Part shown: positions 1-8,323 of the stretch, piece by piece
Position numbering within the stretch: position 1 is the first letter of the stretch
Layout: the number at the start of each line of letters is the position of its first letter
The notes under the pieces: model-generated
The model's input: the letters and a program-made list of their open reading frames with translations, nothing else
What the model was told of the DNA's origin: nothing
The model's database searches: none
Program-made: the position numbers and the translations under genes
Source: Phycisphaerales bacterium UBA5793
Lineage (GTDB): Bacteria > Planctomycetota > Phycisphaerae > Phycisphaerales > UBA5793
Assembly (NCBI GenBank): GCA_002418285.1
Contig: DIDT01000007.1
Coordinates: 65,218-129,217, forward strand
Direction: 5' to 3'
DNA length: 64,000 bases

Positions 1-1
1 T

Positions 2-1330
2 CGCTATGTGCTGCCGATCATGCTTTACGCTCTCGACCTGATCCAGGATGGCTATGCCACGCCGGGACAGATCAACGTGTGTACGCGGGCGGGCCTGCGT
101 TTCAAGACCGGGCTCATTGAGGCGATCGATGCCCTGATCGCGCATCTGACCATCGACGGCCTGCTCCAACTCATCCGGCGGGCGCGCGATGAGAATGCAG
201 ACGACCCGCACATGGTTGAAATGCTCGACGCCGACGGTGCAAGCGGTCCGCGGCAGGGCCGGCCCTGTCTGCTGCATGACATGCGGCATCGTCGGATTGA
301 GTCGCTTCTGGGCTACGGCCGGTGCTACGGCACGCCCGTGGCAGAACTGGACATGGAGAGTGGCGCCTACCGCCCATCGTACAGCGAACTGCGCCTGCAT
401 GAACCATCCTCCCGCGATCGCGTCGCGAGCGTCGTGTTCAATAATCCGATGCGCGGCAATGTGTTCAATAAGGCCGTGATCGACCAACTGTCGCATGCCT
501 TCAGTCATGTGCTGGAAATGCACCGAGCCGGCCAGTGCGGAGCGGTGTGCTTCTCCGCATCCGGGGAAGGGATGCGGATGCTGGGCGCCGACGCGCGCGA
601 GTTCAATCGCGGCTGGTTCGAACGAGAAAAAGGCTACTGCCCATTGACCGAAGAGGAGGCCGCCGCCTCCAGCCGCAACGCGGTGCGACTCTTCCGTCTC
701 ATCCAGCGCAGCCCGGTGGCGAGCATCGGCGTATTTGGCGAGAAGTGGGGCGGCGGTGCGGAGTTTACCTATTACCTCGATCTGCGCTACGACCTTCGCA
801 TCAGTGGTCTGGTGTTCGATCCTGTGACCCGCTCGTCGCAGTGGAGCCAGAAGGCGAACTACAACCAGCCCGAACTGCACTACGCCATTCTCCCGGGCTT
901 TGGCGCCGCAGGTGAACTTCGACGCCTCGGCCTTGGCGATTCGATGATCTTCGAGTTGTTCGACCAGGGGTTGACCGCGGACCGGGCGCACCAGGTCGGC
1001 CTGTCGAATGCGGTGTTTGATGAAGAACTGGAGGCCCTGGCGCGCGGTTACGAGCGGGCCCGCCAGATGGCCAAGGACCCGCCGTACTCACGGGCGCTGT
1101 TCAAGAAGGAACTTGCACGCGGGATCGATGACGAGGGCCTGGCCCGTGAGACGGGCGAGACCTTCAACCCTCGCAAGAACCCCTACATCGACGCGGGGCT
1201 GCTCAAACTTCTCGATCGCGGCGGTCGAGGTCCACGGATGAACTATGAAGTGAACGGCGTTGAACTGCCGGGCTGGCAGTATCCGTCGGAGGAGTCGTTC
1301 ACCTCGATGCGCGTTGAAACCTCACCCTGA
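2..1330 (+). CDS. 3-hydroxyacyl-CoA dehydrogenase / enoyl-CoA hydratase fusion, 3' part only (FadN-like)
   Basis: The frame is open from base 2, so the true start lies upstream and the first GTG (position 8) is probably internal. The first ~60 residues resemble the C-terminal helical domain of 3-hydroxyacyl-CoA dehydrogenases (LPIMLYALDLIQDGYATP). From about residue 140 a crotonase fold follows, with oxyanion-hole region LGADAREF, then GEKWGGGAEF and NQPELHYAILPG. These hold both Glu residues that enoyl-CoA hydratases use (GGGAE and QPE), so hydratase activity is plausible. The dehydrogenase-then-hydratase order is that of FadN rather than FadB. It ends 22 bp before a BcrC-like gene, so I infer a role in beta-oxidation-like steps after ring reduction (hydroxyacyl- or pimelyl-CoA intermediates). 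A fusion of another crotonase, such as an Oah-type hydrolase, is possible but lacks support. Confidence 0.75.
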   Translation, partial: RYVLPIMLYALDLIQDGYATPGQINVCTRAGLRFKTGLIEAIDALIAHLTIDGLLQLIRRARDENADDPHMVEMLDADGASGPRQGRPCLLHDMRHRRIESLLGYGRCYGTPVAELDMESGAYRPSYSELRLHEPSSRDRVASVVFNNPMRGNVFNKAVIDQLSHAFSHVLEMHRAGQCGAVCFSASGEGMRMLGADAREFNRGWFEREKGYCPLTEEEAAASSRNAVRLFRLIQRSPVASIGVFGEKWGGGAEFTYYLDLRYDLRISGLVFDPVTRSSQWSQKANYNQPELHYAILPGFGAAGELRRLGLGDSMIFELFDQGLTADRAHQVGLSNAVFDEELEALARGYERARQMAKDPPYSRALFKKELARGIDDEGLARETGETFNPRKNPYIDAGLLKLLDRGGRGPRMNYEVNGVELPGWQYPSEESFTSMRVETSP

Positions 1331-1352
1331 CTCTTGCACTGGAGCCGGCTCC

Positions 1353-2519
1353 ATGACGACAGGCGAAAAGATCATCCAGGAGTGTCGCGACCTCATTGAA
1401 CTGCTTCCCTCGCAGGCCCTGCTTGCCGCGCGGCAAAAGCACCCCGGGCTGCGCGGTCTGGCCGTGTTCCCGGTATATGCACCTCCCGAAGTCATTCATG
1501 CCGCCGGACTGATGCCACTGGGGTTGTTCGGAGCAGGCGGCAAGCTGGAAACCACGCAGGCTGACTCGCGATTCCAGTCCTTCATCTGTTCGATTGCGAA
1601 AAGCACGCTTGAGCTGTTCCTGTGTGGCGATCTGAGTCCGGAGAACGGATTTGAAGGAGCTGTCTTCAGTTCCATTTGCGATGTCGCGAGGAATCTCAGC
1701 AGCGTTGTCAGTCGCAACGCTCCGGACTTCTACATCGAGTACCTTCATCTTCCGCAGAATGCGGCCACCGAGGCAGCGCGAGACTACACCCGCCGTGAGT
1801 TTCATCGATTTCGCGCGAATCTGGCGCATGCGATCGGCCGGCCAATCACCGATGAAGCGATTGCCGAGAGCATCAAGCTCTATAACCGATTGCGCGAACT
1901 TGTCTCGGAGCTCTATGAGCATCGCAGAGTTCGGCCGGGCACGATTCGTACGGCCGATCTCTTTGCGGTCGTGATGGCCGGCACGTTCATGATGCCCGAG
2001 GACTTCATCCCCATGATCGAGGCCCTGCTCGCGGAACTGCGCACGTGCGTTCCGGTGCAGCGCGATTCCGTGAATGTCGTGCTCGAAGGCGCGTTCTGTG
2101 AAGCGCCGCCGATTGATCTCATCGATTCAATCGAATCGGCCGGCTGCCAGATCATGGACGACGACCTGGCGATTGGATGGCGCCTGTTCAGTCGGGATGT
2201 GCCCGCCACGGGAGATCCGGTCGCCAATCTTGCAGACGCCTATCTGACCAGCAGTGCGTACACATCGGTGCGGCACAACAACGGCCAGCCGCGCACCAAG
2301 GGGCTGTTGCAACGGGTCCATGACTCGCATGCCGACGCGGTGATCCTGGCTTCAGCCAAGTTCTGCGAACCCGCCCTGCTCGACTACGTCCTCTTCCGCC
2401 GCACGCTCGATGAGCACGACATTCCGCATCTCAAGATCGAGTTTGAGGAGAAGATGTGGACCTTTGAACGATTGCGTAACGAGATCGAGACCTTCACAGA
2501 GTCACTTCTCTTCGACTGA
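1353..2519 (+). CDS. bcrC: Benzoyl-CoA reductase, BcrC-like subunit (HgdB/2-hydroxyacyl-CoA dehydratase family)
   Basis: A 388-residue protein of the 2-hydroxyacyl-CoA dehydratase / benzoyl-CoA reductase family, close to BcrC length (~385). Three cysteines fit the family's [4Fe-4S] ligands: C79 (QSFICSIAKS), C109 (SSICDVARN) and C338 (SAKFCEPALLDY). In class I benzoyl-CoA reductase the BcrB/BcrC heterodimer binds substrate and performs the low-potential ring reduction, with electrons supplied by the ATPase subunits. The ATG at 1353 is chosen because it follows the upstream stop by 22 bp and starts at the conserved N-terminus; a longer in-frame extension lies inside the upstream gene. It is first in a C-B-A-D order like bcrCBAD/bzdNOPQ. 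A related dehydratase is the alternative, but two different downstream ATPase genes favour a Bcr-type enzyme. Confidence 0.83.
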   Translation: MTTGEKIIQECRDLIELLPSQALLAARQKHPGLRGLAVFPVYAPPEVIHAAGLMPLGLFGAGGKLETTQADSRFQSFICSIAKSTLELFLCGDLSPENGFEGAVFSSICDVARNLSSVVSRNAPDFYIEYLHLPQNAATEAARDYTRREFHRFRANLAHAIGRPITDEAIAESIKLYNRLRELVSELYEHRRVRPGTIRTADLFAVVMAGTFMMPEDFIPMIEALLAELRTCVPVQRDSVNVVLEGAFCEAPPIDLIDSIESAGCQIMDDDLAIGWRLFSRDVPATGDPVANLADAYLTSSAYTSVRHNNGQPRTKGLLQRVHDSHADAVILASAKFCEPALLDYVLFRRTLDEHDIPHLKIEFEEKMWTFERLRNEIETFTESLLFD

Positions 2520-2569
2520 CACAGTGCTTTCGCCCTGAGCCCCGGACGGAACACAAAGGAGCCCGTCAC

Positions 2570-3862
2570 ATGCCGACTGCCGCACCAACCCCGACCGATT
2601 CCCGACCTGCGAGCGATTACGGCGGTGTCGTTCACGATCTGTCCCGCGACGTCATGACTTCGTGGATGAACCAGTTGCAGGCCGCTGCGCGCTCCGGTTC
2701 GCCGTCCGCCTACATGATGGTGAGCGGCAACTGCGTCGAGATCCTGCGGTGCTTTGACATTCTCCCGGTCTTTCCGGAGATTAACGCGCTGCAACTGGCC
2801 ATTCGCAAGAAGGCGCTGCCCTACATTCTCAAGGCCGAGGAGATCGGCTATGCATCGGACAACTGCGCCTACGTCAAAGCGGACATCGGCTACACCCTCT
2901 CGGAAGGTGTGGGCGAACACGGCCCGACGCCCAAGCCGTCGATGATCGTCTGCAACTTCGTCGGATGCAACGTCTACATCAAGTGGTTCGAACACTGCGC
3001 CGAGATGCTCGATGTGCCGCTGGTCATGATCGACGTGCCGTTTGTGCGACAGGGAGAGGCCGTCCAGCCTGGCGATCTGCACTACGTCATCGCGCAACTC
3101 CAGGGGTTGATCGTGGCGTGCGAGGAACTGACGGGTATCAAGTTTGACATCGATCGCCTTCGCGAGATCGTGGGCTACTCGGCGCGGGCGGAGGAGGGCT
3201 GGAGCCGCGCCAAGGACTTGTGCAAACACCATCCGGCGCCGTTTGACGCCTATTTCGATTCCATCAACATGATGGGGCCGATCAACGCCCTGCGGGGCAC
3301 CAAGGAGGCGGCTGACTTCTTTAATGCCGCGGTGGCGCACTACGAGCAGATGGTTGCCGAGGGAATTGGCGCCACAGATGAAGAGAACTTCCGTGTCGTC
3401 TTCGAGGGTCCGCCCCCGTATCCCTACTACCGCAACTTCCGTAACCTCTTTGCGAACTGGAAGGCCGTGTGCGTGCAGAGCACGTATTCAACGGTCGGAG
3501 GGACGTGGGAGTTTGGGTTCCGCCACGATCCGGATCGTCCGCTCGAGTCGATCGCGGAGCAGATGCTCGTTCACAATCTGTGCAATCGAACGATGCAGGA
3601 GCGGTACCGCCAGATTCAACGCTACGTGCAGGAATGGGAAGCGGACGCGCTGGTCATTCACAGCGTGAAGTCCTGTCGACTGTTCTCAGCTGGTCAGGGT
3701 GACATGCGCGAGTACTTCACGAAGGAGTTAGGCGTGCCGACGCTCATGGTCGAATCGGATCTCGAAGATCCGCGTTACTACGCAGAGGCGCAGATGAAGA
3801 ACCGCATCGATGCGTTCTTTGAGTCGCTTGAGTACAAGCGGCTTCGAGAGGATGCCAGGTGA
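2570..3862 (+). CDS. bcrB: Benzoyl-CoA reductase, BcrB-like subunit
   Basis: A 430-residue partner of the preceding subunit, near the ~435 residues usual for BcrB/BzdO. Cysteine motifs typical of the family are visible: MVSGNCVEILRC, SDNCAYVKADIG, CNFVGCNVYIKWFE and, near the C-terminus, HSVKSCRLFSAGQGD. The middle part (PPPYPYYRNFRNLFANWK) also fits BcrB-like proteins. AAAGGAG lies 8 bp before the ATG, a clear ribosome binding site. With BcrC it should form the catalytic heterodimer of an ATP-dependent, oxygen-sensitive cytoplasmic reductase. The substrate could be benzoyl-CoA or a substituted analogue; sequence reading cannot tell which. Confidence 0.85.
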   Translation: MPTAAPTPTDSRPASDYGGVVHDLSRDVMTSWMNQLQAAARSGSPSAYMMVSGNCVEILRCFDILPVFPEINALQLAIRKKALPYILKAEEIGYASDNCAYVKADIGYTLSEGVGEHGPTPKPSMIVCNFVGCNVYIKWFEHCAEMLDVPLVMIDVPFVRQGEAVQPGDLHYVIAQLQGLIVACEELTGIKFDIDRLREIVGYSARAEEGWSRAKDLCKHHPAPFDAYFDSINMMGPINALRGTKEAADFFNAAVAHYEQMVAEGIGATDEENFRVVFEGPPPYPYYRNFRNLFANWKAVCVQSTYSTVGGTWEFGFRHDPDRPLESIAEQMLVHNLCNRTMQERYRQIQRYVQEWEADALVIHSVKSCRLFSAGQGDMREYFTKELGVPTLMVESDLEDPRYYAEAQMKNRIDAFFESLEYKRLREDAR

Positions 3863-3893
3863 GGGTGTTGCACTCGTTGAAGAGGAGCCAGTA

Positions 3894-4727
3894 ATGCAGT
3901 ACGCCGCAGGCGTTGATATCGGAAGCACACAAACCAAGGCGGTCCTCATGGATTTGTCCAGGGCGATCGTGGCGCGCACGGTCATTCCAACCGGAGCGCA
4001 CGTCATTCGAGCCGGGAGACGGGCGCTGGAGGCAATCGTGGCCGAAGCGAACGTCAGACCGGAGGAAGTTGAGTACGTGGTCGGTACGGGGTACGGCCGG
4101 TACAAGGTCGAAGCGGGCGATGCGCAGGTGACGGAAATCTCCTGCCACGCGCGCGGCGCTCAGTTCATCTTCCCGGGTACGCGCACGGTCATCGACATGG
4201 GCGGCCAGGACACCAAGGCGATCAAAACCGGACCTGATGGCAACGTCGTCGATTTCTGCATGAACGATAAGTGCGCTGCCGGCACCGGTCGGTTCCTCGC
4301 GGCTGCGGCTGATGTTGTGGGCTTGACGCTTGAGGAGATCGGCGAAGTGTCACTCAAGGGCACCAAGCCGATCCGCCTCACCAGTGTGTGTACGGTGTTC
4401 GTCGAATCGGACATCATGAATTACCTGGCTCAACGAAAGAGCGTTGAAGATATCCTCGCCGGTGTGCATCAGGCCATCGCCTCGCGCACGATCGGTCTGG
4501 TTCGCCGCGTGGGCGTCGAAGACGAAGTAACCTTCACCGGGGGCGTGGCTCGGAACATCGGCATGGTGCGGGCGCTGGAGGAGAAGCTGGGTACGGCGCT
4601 CAACGTCGGCCCGGATTCACATTTCATGGGCGCGCTGGGCGCGGCCCTGTTTGCGGTGGACAAGTTGATGGCAGCTTCGCCGCGCACGAGCGAGATCGAC
4701 GCTTCGCCTGTCTGGTCGGATGGTTGA
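3894..4727 (+). CDS. bcrA: Benzoyl-CoA reductase ATPase subunit, BcrA/BzdQ-like (short form)
   Basis: A 277-residue ASKHA-fold ATPase of the BadF/BadG/BcrA/BcrD family. It starts with the phosphate-binding motif GVDIGSTQTKAVL and has the second motif VIDMGGQDTKAI. C127 (NDKCAAGTG) and C166 (TSVCTVFVESD) are the expected ligands of the [4Fe-4S] cluster bridging two ATPase subunits. The family couples ATP hydrolysis to transfer of a ferredoxin-derived electron into BcrBC. The ATG at 3894 follows AGAGGAG; a longer frame back to 3810 would overlap bcrB heavily. Thauera/Rhodopseudomonas BcrA/BadF is ~436 residues with an insertion; this one lacks it and resembles the shorter Azoarcus (Bzd) type. 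Assignment as A rather than D rests on gene order. Confidence 0.8.
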   Translation: MQYAAGVDIGSTQTKAVLMDLSRAIVARTVIPTGAHVIRAGRRALEAIVAEANVRPEEVEYVVGTGYGRYKVEAGDAQVTEISCHARGAQFIFPGTRTVIDMGGQDTKAIKTGPDGNVVDFCMNDKCAAGTGRFLAAAADVVGLTLEEIGEVSLKGTKPIRLTSVCTVFVESDIMNYLAQRKSVEDILAGVHQAIASRTIGLVRRVGVEDEVTFTGGVARNIGMVRALEEKLGTALNVGPDSHFMGALGAALFAVDKLMAASPRTSEIDASPVWSDG

Positions 4728-4785
4728 GGTCGATCAGGTCGTGCACGGTCCGGTTCGCAGTCGATGTGTTGACAAGGAGTATTAA

Positions 4786-5637
4786 ATGCCGTATATCGCC
4801 GGAATTGACATCGGAGGGGGCTCCACGAAGACCGTCGTCATCGACAGTGAACGGAGGATCCTGGGAAGGGGTCTGGCGCGAAGCAATGCTGACTTCGACG
4901 GTGTCGCGCAGCGGTCCATGGGCGCAGCGTGCGAGGAAGCAGGAATCGATCCCAGTGAGATCGACTACATCGCGGCAACCGGTCTCGGTCGCTACAGCCT
5001 CGAACGTCGCAACATCCAGATTACGGACTTGACCTGCGGGGCGCGGGGTGCGGCAACGTTGTATCCGGAGGCGAGGTACGTCCTTGACATGGGCGCGCAG
5101 TGCACGCGGGCGATTGCGCTGCGCGACGGCGGCAAGGTCAAGACGTTTCGCACGAACGAGAAGTGTGCTGCGGGCTCCGGCGGCTTCCTTGAGCGCGTAG
5201 CGCGGTACTTGGAAATCTCGCTTGACGACATAGGCAATCTGTCGATGGATGCTGACGATCCTCAGCCCATCAGTAGTGTGTGCGCTGTGCTGGCTGAGTC
5301 GGAGATCATCAATCACGTATCGGAGGGTCGCAGTATCCCCAACATCCTTCGTGGGGCGCACGACTCTTTGGCCGGCCGCACGATTTCACAACTGAAGATG
5401 GTTGGATTCGGTCAGAATGGTGCTCAATCGGATGGAGGCGAGGATGAGGTCGTGGTGTTCATCGGTGGTGTGGCGTTGCAGGAAGGGATGGTGGTTTGCT
5501 GCGAGCAGCGTTTGGGTCAGTCGCTTATCGTTCCGGAGCATCCGGCGCATGTCGCGGCTTACGGAGCGGCCATACTGGGATTGCAACGCCATCTCAAGCG
5601 AGTGGATGCGTCGGCCACAAGTGAAGTCCAGAATTGA
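4786..5637 (+). CDS. bcrD: Benzoyl-CoA reductase ATPase subunit, BcrD/BzdP-like
   Basis: A 283-residue paralogue of the preceding ATPase, with GIDIGGGSTKTVV at the N-terminus and VLDMGAQCTRAI as second phosphate motif. Cluster cysteines C127 (NEKCAAGSG) and C166 (SSVCAVLAESE) sit at exactly the same residue numbers as in the upstream copy. AAGGAG precedes the ATG. Two non-identical ATPases form the heterodimeric electron activator of class I benzoyl-CoA reductases, whereas 2-hydroxyglutaryl-CoA dehydratase uses a homodimer, which supports the Bcr assignment. The two sequences are clearly diverged, so this is not a recent duplication. A ferredoxin donor is not in the window. Confidence 0.8.
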   Translation: MPYIAGIDIGGGSTKTVVIDSERRILGRGLARSNADFDGVAQRSMGAACEEAGIDPSEIDYIAATGLGRYSLERRNIQITDLTCGARGAATLYPEARYVLDMGAQCTRAIALRDGGKVKTFRTNEKCAAGSGGFLERVARYLEISLDDIGNLSMDADDPQPISSVCAVLAESEIINHVSEGRSIPNILRGAHDSLAGRTISQLKMVGFGQNGAQSDGGEDEVVVFIGGVALQEGMVVCCEQRLGQSLIVPEHPAHVAAYGAAILGLQRHLKRVDASATSEVQN

Positions 5638-5652
5638 GAGTATCCTGATCAC

Positions 5653-6237
5653 ATGAACCACCCCACGCACACGCTTCGCGATGAGCATCAGGTTATTCTG
5701 AAAGTACTCGACTGCTTCGAGGCGGCCTTGCGCCGCGCCCGCGACGAATCAGTTGTCACTCAGGAAGAATTTGAGCCCTTCGTCGGGTTCTTTCGCGACT
5801 TCGCCGACCGGTGCCACCATTGCAAGGAGGAGGACCGGCTCTTCCCGTGTCTGGAGCGATGCGGCATGCCTCATGAGCATGGCCCGATTGCCGTTATGCT
5901 CCACGAGCATCAGATCGGTCGAGCGCACGTTCGGGCGATTGCGGCGGCGCTGCCAGGCGCAAACAGCGGTGATGAGGAAGCGATCAAAGACGTTCTCCGA
6001 GAAGGACGGGCGTTTATCGAGCTTTTGCGGAATCACATCATGAAGGAGGATCACGTTCTCTTTCAGATGGCTGATGACATGATCCCGGACGCCGAACGGA
6101 CCCGTCTCGCCGACGAGTATGCGCAGGCCGATGGCCAGAAAGAGAATCGGGTGTCACTTGTGCAGTACCGCGGCCTGGCGATGGAGTTGTGCGCTCGCTA
6201 CGGAATCGCGCCGCCATCAACCGCGGGTGCGGGATGA
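5653..6237 (+). CDS. Hemerythrin HHE-domain protein
   Basis: A 194-residue cytoplasmic helical protein with the spaced His/Glu ligands of a di-iron hemerythrin domain: LRDEHQ, CHHCKEEDRLFP, LHEHQIGRAH and NHIMKEDHVLFQ. Such domains bind O2 or NO and serve in oxygen sensing, iron handling or damage repair. It starts 15 bp after bcrD, and its stop overlaps the next ATG (ATGA at 6234), so it is probably co-transcribed with the reductase and the molybdenum-enzyme accessory gene. I infer a role in protecting, or sensing oxygen for, oxygen-labile enzymes. No clear Shine-Dalgarno is seen before 5653. Confidence 0.8.
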   Translation: MNHPTHTLRDEHQVILKVLDCFEAALRRARDESVVTQEEFEPFVGFFRDFADRCHHCKEEDRLFPCLERCGMPHEHGPIAVMLHEHQIGRAHVRAIAAALPGANSGDEEAIKDVLREGRAFIELLRNHIMKEDHVLFQMADDMIPDAERTRLADEYAQADGQKENRVSLVQYRGLAMELCARYGIAPPSTAGAG

Positions 6238-7826
6238 TTATTCCTGCGCCCGATCTTCTTCGTCGCGTGGCGGCTGTCGACCGCGAGGGGTATGCGATCG
6301 CCGCGTGCCTGCTCGTTGATAGTCGAGGCTCGACGCCGCAGAGCGCCGGTGCGATCATGTTCGTTGATGAACTCGGGCGCATGTACGGGACCATCGGAGG
6401 TGGATGCATCGAGGCCGACGTGCGCCGTCGTGCAATTCCCATGATCGAGAGGCGACAGTCTGCAATCCTCAAGTTTCGTCTCGATGGCGATTACGGCTGG
6501 GACGACGGACTTATCTGCGGCGGGTCGATTGAAGTGGCCGTGGCGCCGGTGGCCTCGGCAGACGTGCTCGAACAAATCGCCGAGGACGTTGAGAAGGGGC
6601 GAGCGACGCGCTTCAAACTTGATGTGTGCAGCGACGAGGCGCGCGAACAAATCACGCTTCACATTCCGCCTCGCCCGCGCTTGTACATAGCGGGTGCAGG
6701 TCACATCGGACAGGCGACGGCACGCCTTGCGGTCGCGCTCGATTTCGATGTCACGGTGTTTGACGACCGACCTGATCTGCTCGCTCGATTCAACCCACCA
6801 CTGCATACGGTGTGCGGACCAATCGCAGCGCGTCTCGCAGAGGCGCCGATGAACCACCACACGTTCTGTCTGATCGTGACGCGCGGCCACCGGCACGACG
6901 CGCAGGCGCTGGCCGCCGTATTGAGCCGCGAGACCGAAGCAGAGACACCGTACTACATTGGCATGATCGGCAGTCGGCGCAAGGTAGCCGTAACGTATGA
7001 AGAACTCGAATCGCGCGGGATTCCCAGAGCCCGACTGGAGTCTGTTTGCGCGCCGGTCGGTTTGCCGATCGGTTCGCAAACCGTCGAGGAGATTGCTGTT
7101 TCGATTGCGGCTCAATTGGTGCAGAACCGTGCGGCCTTGTATTCCGACGAAGGCTGGCGCCATGCGAACATGGTCGAGCGAGTCTCCCTGCCGGCCTCGT
7201 CAGATCCAACCGAGCGCTCGCCCATCGGAGTGCTGCTTGCGGCGGGGCAAAGTCGGCGCATGGGACGCACCAAGCAGATCTTGCCGGTGCCCGGTGATGC
7301 TGGAGGTCGCTGTCTTGTCGCCGCGGCGTTTGATGCGATCGCCCGTGCCTGCAGTGAAATGATCGTCGTTGTCGCGCACGATGCGGAGGCCGTCATTGGC
7401 GCGCTCGGTGCGAAAGACTTCCATATCGCGCCTGCGCCGCAGGAGGCGGACATGTTCGAGTCCATCCTCACCGGTCTGCGTGAGGCAGTGCGCATCGAAG
7501 CAGCCGCTCCGGTTCTGTTGCATCTGGCCGATCACCCGCGAGTGGGAGAGAAGACTCTCGCCGCGCTTCGAGAGGCGATGCGGACGAATGCCGATCGGGC
7601 GATCATGCCGGTTTTCCGCGAGCAGGGTGGTCATCCCGTGCTGATTCCGGCGCCATTGGTTCACCTGATTCTCGATCAGGAATCGCAGCTTCGATCGGGC
7701 GGCCTGCGCGAATTCTGGCTGGCAAATCCCGAGCGGTGCATGCGGCTGCCCGTGGATGACCCATCGATCGTGCTCGATATCGATCTTCCGCATGATTACC
7801 GCGACCTGCTGCAAGGAGCGAAATGA
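6234..7826 (+). CDS. XdhC-family chaperone fused to MocA/MobA-like cytidylyltransferase
   Basis: A 530-residue fusion. Residues ~1-95 are an XdhC/CoxI N-terminal domain (DSRGSTPQSAGAIMF, TIGGGCIEADVRRRA). Residues ~145-290 are its Rossmann-like C-terminal domain (RLYIAGAGHIGQATARLA; YYIGMIGSRRK). Residues ~335-530 are a MobA-like nucleotidyltransferase with GVLLAAGQSRRMGRTKQ and a conserved HLADHPRV segment. XdhC proteins bind, sulfurate and insert the molybdenum cofactor into xanthine-dehydrogenase-family enzymes, and MocA makes the cytosine dinucleotide form, so the fusion joins consecutive maturation steps. The ATG at 6234 overlaps the hemerythrin stop. The client hydroxylase is not in the window; 4-hydroxybenzoyl-CoA reductase would fit the neighbouring pathway (inference). 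Confidence 0.85.
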   Translation: MIIPAPDLLRRVAAVDREGYAIAACLLVDSRGSTPQSAGAIMFVDELGRMYGTIGGGCIEADVRRRAIPMIERRQSAILKFRLDGDYGWDDGLICGGSIEVAVAPVASADVLEQIAEDVEKGRATRFKLDVCSDEAREQITLHIPPRPRLYIAGAGHIGQATARLAVALDFDVTVFDDRPDLLARFNPPLHTVCGPIAARLAEAPMNHHTFCLIVTRGHRHDAQALAAVLSRETEAETPYYIGMIGSRRKVAVTYEELESRGIPRARLESVCAPVGLPIGSQTVEEIAVSIAAQLVQNRAALYSDEGWRHANMVERVSLPASSDPTERSPIGVLLAAGQSRRMGRTKQILPVPGDAGGRCLVAAAFDAIARACSEMIVVVAHDAEAVIGALGAKDFHIAPAPQEADMFESILTGLREAVRIEAAAPVLLHLADHPRVGEKTLAALREAMRTNADRAIMPVFREQGGHPVLIPAPLVHLILDQESQLRSGGLREFWLANPERCMRLPVDDPSIVLDIDLPHDYRDLLQGAK

Positions 7827-8305
7827 TGACTTCCACCGATATGTCCACCCAGACTGATGCCCGGTCCTTTGCCGGAGAGGAGTCGTTTGCCGCTTCGGCC
7901 GACCGCACCTTCGCGGCGCTGATCGATCCCGATGTGTTGGCGCAGTGCATACCCGATCTTGTTTCTTCGAAGCGCGTCGACGATCATACGCTGCAATGCA
8001 CCGTCAAACCGGGTTTCTCGTTCATCCGTGCAAAGTTGAAGATGACCGTGGTGCTCAACGAGATCGATCCTGCACAGCGGTCCGCTGTCATCGACATTAC
8101 GAGCAAGGGGATTGGCACTTCGATGAATGTGCAATGCCGTCTCGCGGTGACTGGCCAGGAGGGGCGCTCACGCGTCGTGTGGAAAGCCAACATCGCTCAA
8201 CTCAGCGGATTGATTGCCGCCGTCAGCCCGGCGCTCATTCGCGGCGCTGCCGACAAGGTGATCCAAGACGGCTGGAGTTCGCTGCGCCCGATTGTCGAGA
8301 AGTGA
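7823..8305 (+). CDS. CoxG-family SRPBCC protein (CO dehydrogenase subunit G-like)
   Basis: A 160-residue single-domain protein of the CoxG/SRPBCC family. Typical features are ADRTFAALIDPDVLAQCIPD near the N-terminus, a beta-strand-rich middle, and the closing helix SPALIRGAADKVIQDGW. CoxG-like proteins accompany molybdenum hydroxylases of the xanthine dehydrogenase/CO dehydrogenase family and are thought to help recruit or mature them. The ATG at 7823 overlaps the upstream stop (a second ATG follows at 7826), so it is translationally coupled to the XdhC-MocA fusion. The gene ends 18 bp before a convergent acyl-CoA dehydrogenase gene, with no obvious terminator between. Confidence 0.8.
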   Translation: MMTSTDMSTQTDARSFAGEESFAASADRTFAALIDPDVLAQCIPDLVSSKRVDDHTLQCTVKPGFSFIRAKLKMTVVLNEIDPAQRSAVIDITSKGIGTSMNVQCRLAVTGQEGRSRVVWKANIAQLSGLIAAVSPALIRGAADKVIQDGWSSLRPIVEK

Positions 8306-8323
8306 GTCATCGAGGTCGTCGGA

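Noticed and set aside
2384..3340. Minus-strand open frame of 318 codons
   Set aside because: Antisense to bcrB; the plus strand holds conserved cysteine motifs.
3894..5637. Reading the two ATPases as HgdC-type activators of a 2-hydroxyacyl-CoA dehydratase
   Set aside because: HgdC is a homodimer from one gene. Two diverged ATPases in C-B-A-D order fit benzoyl-CoA reductase better, though substrate remains unproven.
6198..7163. Minus-strand open frame of 321 codons
   Set aside because: Shadow of the XdhC-MocA gene; no family features.
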